Shown one piece after another: positions 63,701 through 64,000 of a stretch of 64,000 nucleotides of DNA (the stretch's first letter is position 1; each line of letters begins with the position of its first letter). The stretch spans positions 1,302,001-1,366,000 of the forward strand of contig NZ_CP115464.1 in NCBI RefSeq assembly GCF_027912515.1, in the 5' to 3' direction. This stretch comes from Brevundimonas sp. NIBR10 (GTDB lineage Bacteria > Pseudomonadota > Alphaproteobacteria > Caulobacterales > Caulobacteraceae). Made by a program: the position numbers and the translations under genes. The notes under the pieces are model-generated. The model did no database searches, had not been told where the DNA came from, and saw only the letters and a program-made list of their open reading frames with translations.

Positions 63701-64000
63701 TCAGGTCGCCGGAGGCGCGAAAACTGCCCCGAAATCCGTCTGCGCATTCTCGAAATCGGGCGGGCGGCCGATGTCCAGCCAGTATTCGTGGATGGGATAG
63801 GCACCGACCGTATCGCCGTCGGCGGCGAGAGCCGCCAGGAGTTCGGGCATGTCATAGGGGCCCTGGGCCGGGACGCGGGCCAGGACGGACGGATCGAGGC
63901 AATAGACGCCGGCGTTGGCCTGCCAGCGGAAGGTGGGCTTTTCGCGCAGGGACACCAGGCGCGAGCCGTCGATCTCGGCGACGCCGTGGGGAGCCTGAAA
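63701..64000 (-). CDS. CBS-type sugar-phosphate nucleotidyltransferase (5' truncated)
   Basis: The C-terminal 99 residues of a nucleotidyltransferase that continues beyond the right edge. NAGVYCLDPSVLARVPAQGPYDMPELL and the final AYPIHEYWLDIGRPPDFENAQTDF are the IHEYWLDIG-PxDF signature of the HddC/PtmE-like family. Members activate heptose or glucosamine-1-phosphate with GTP; Campylobacter PtmE supplies GDP-glucosamine for legionaminic acid. The frame stays open to base 64000. The exact substrate cannot be inferred. Confidence 0.75.
   Translation of the reverse strand, partial: FQAPHGVAEIDGSRLVSLREKPTFRWQANAGVYCLDPSVLARVPAQGPYDMPELLAALAADGDTVGAYPIHEYWLDIGRPPDFENAQTDFGAVFAPPAT

Overview
The window is GC-rich, densely coded DNA from an alphaproteobacterium, most likely a member of Caulobacterales such as Brevundimonas or Caulobacter. 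This is inferred from gene content: a PAS-GEDEF-EAL protein matching Caulobacter PdeA, an FzlA-like GST protein ending in a conserved tail, DUF4167 and BA14K proteins, and frequent ATGA/GTGA/CTGA stop-start overlaps. I saw no rRNA, tRNA, CRISPR array, transposase or integrase.

Region 1 (1-28.1 kb) is mostly housekeeping. It holds the end of a cytochrome oxidase cluster (DUF983, SURF1), an M16 peptidase, a GNAT enzyme, pdeA, a radical SAM protein with unusual cysteine spacing, an alpha/beta hydrolase, a class A penicillin-binding protein, a YihY/BrkB protein, MOSC and prmC, DUF4167, a zinc alcohol dehydrogenase, clpB, LysE, a putative fzlA, a cation diffusion facilitator, and a MerR-type HTH fused to a citrate-synthase-like domain that has lost its catalytic histidines. 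A lower-GC two-gene cassette (DUF488 plus an unknown 255-aa protein, 19.98-21.19 kb) looks acquired.

Region 2 (28.1-34 kb) appears to be an operon: uppP, an inositol-monophosphatase-family protein, a fusion of a GT42/Maf-like domain with a NeuB-type synthase, and two different CMP-sugar cytidylyltransferases. It suggests an atypical nonulosonic acid pathway. A membrane-anchored LuxR-type HTH protein and two small proteins follow.

Region 3 (34-38.5 kb) has a left-handed beta-helix acyltransferase overlapping the 3' end of hslU, a DUF2141 protein and a Tat-exported carotenoid oxygenase.

Region 4 (38.6-64 kb) is a large surface-polysaccharide locus. It makes dTDP-4-keto-6-deoxy sugars (rfbB, rfbA, rfbC) and GDP-6-deoxyhexoses (gmd, a reductase, fcl, and a GDP-mannose pyrophosphorylase fused to an AGE-type isomerase). 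It carries glycosyltransferases (two GT-B, one GT61), a WcbI-type protein, a capsule-synthesis-type protein and a KpsM/E/T-like ABC exporter. It also has less usual genes: a second radical SAM protein flanked by beta-rich domains, a GHL6-like glycosidase and its translationally coupled 618-aa partner, and a beta-rich 284-aa protein. A CBS-type sugar nucleotidyltransferase runs off the right edge.

Four long imperfect inverted repeats (2.3, 16.0, 19.7 and 36.9 kb) of different sequence sit directly after genes or between them and look like palindromic extragenic elements.
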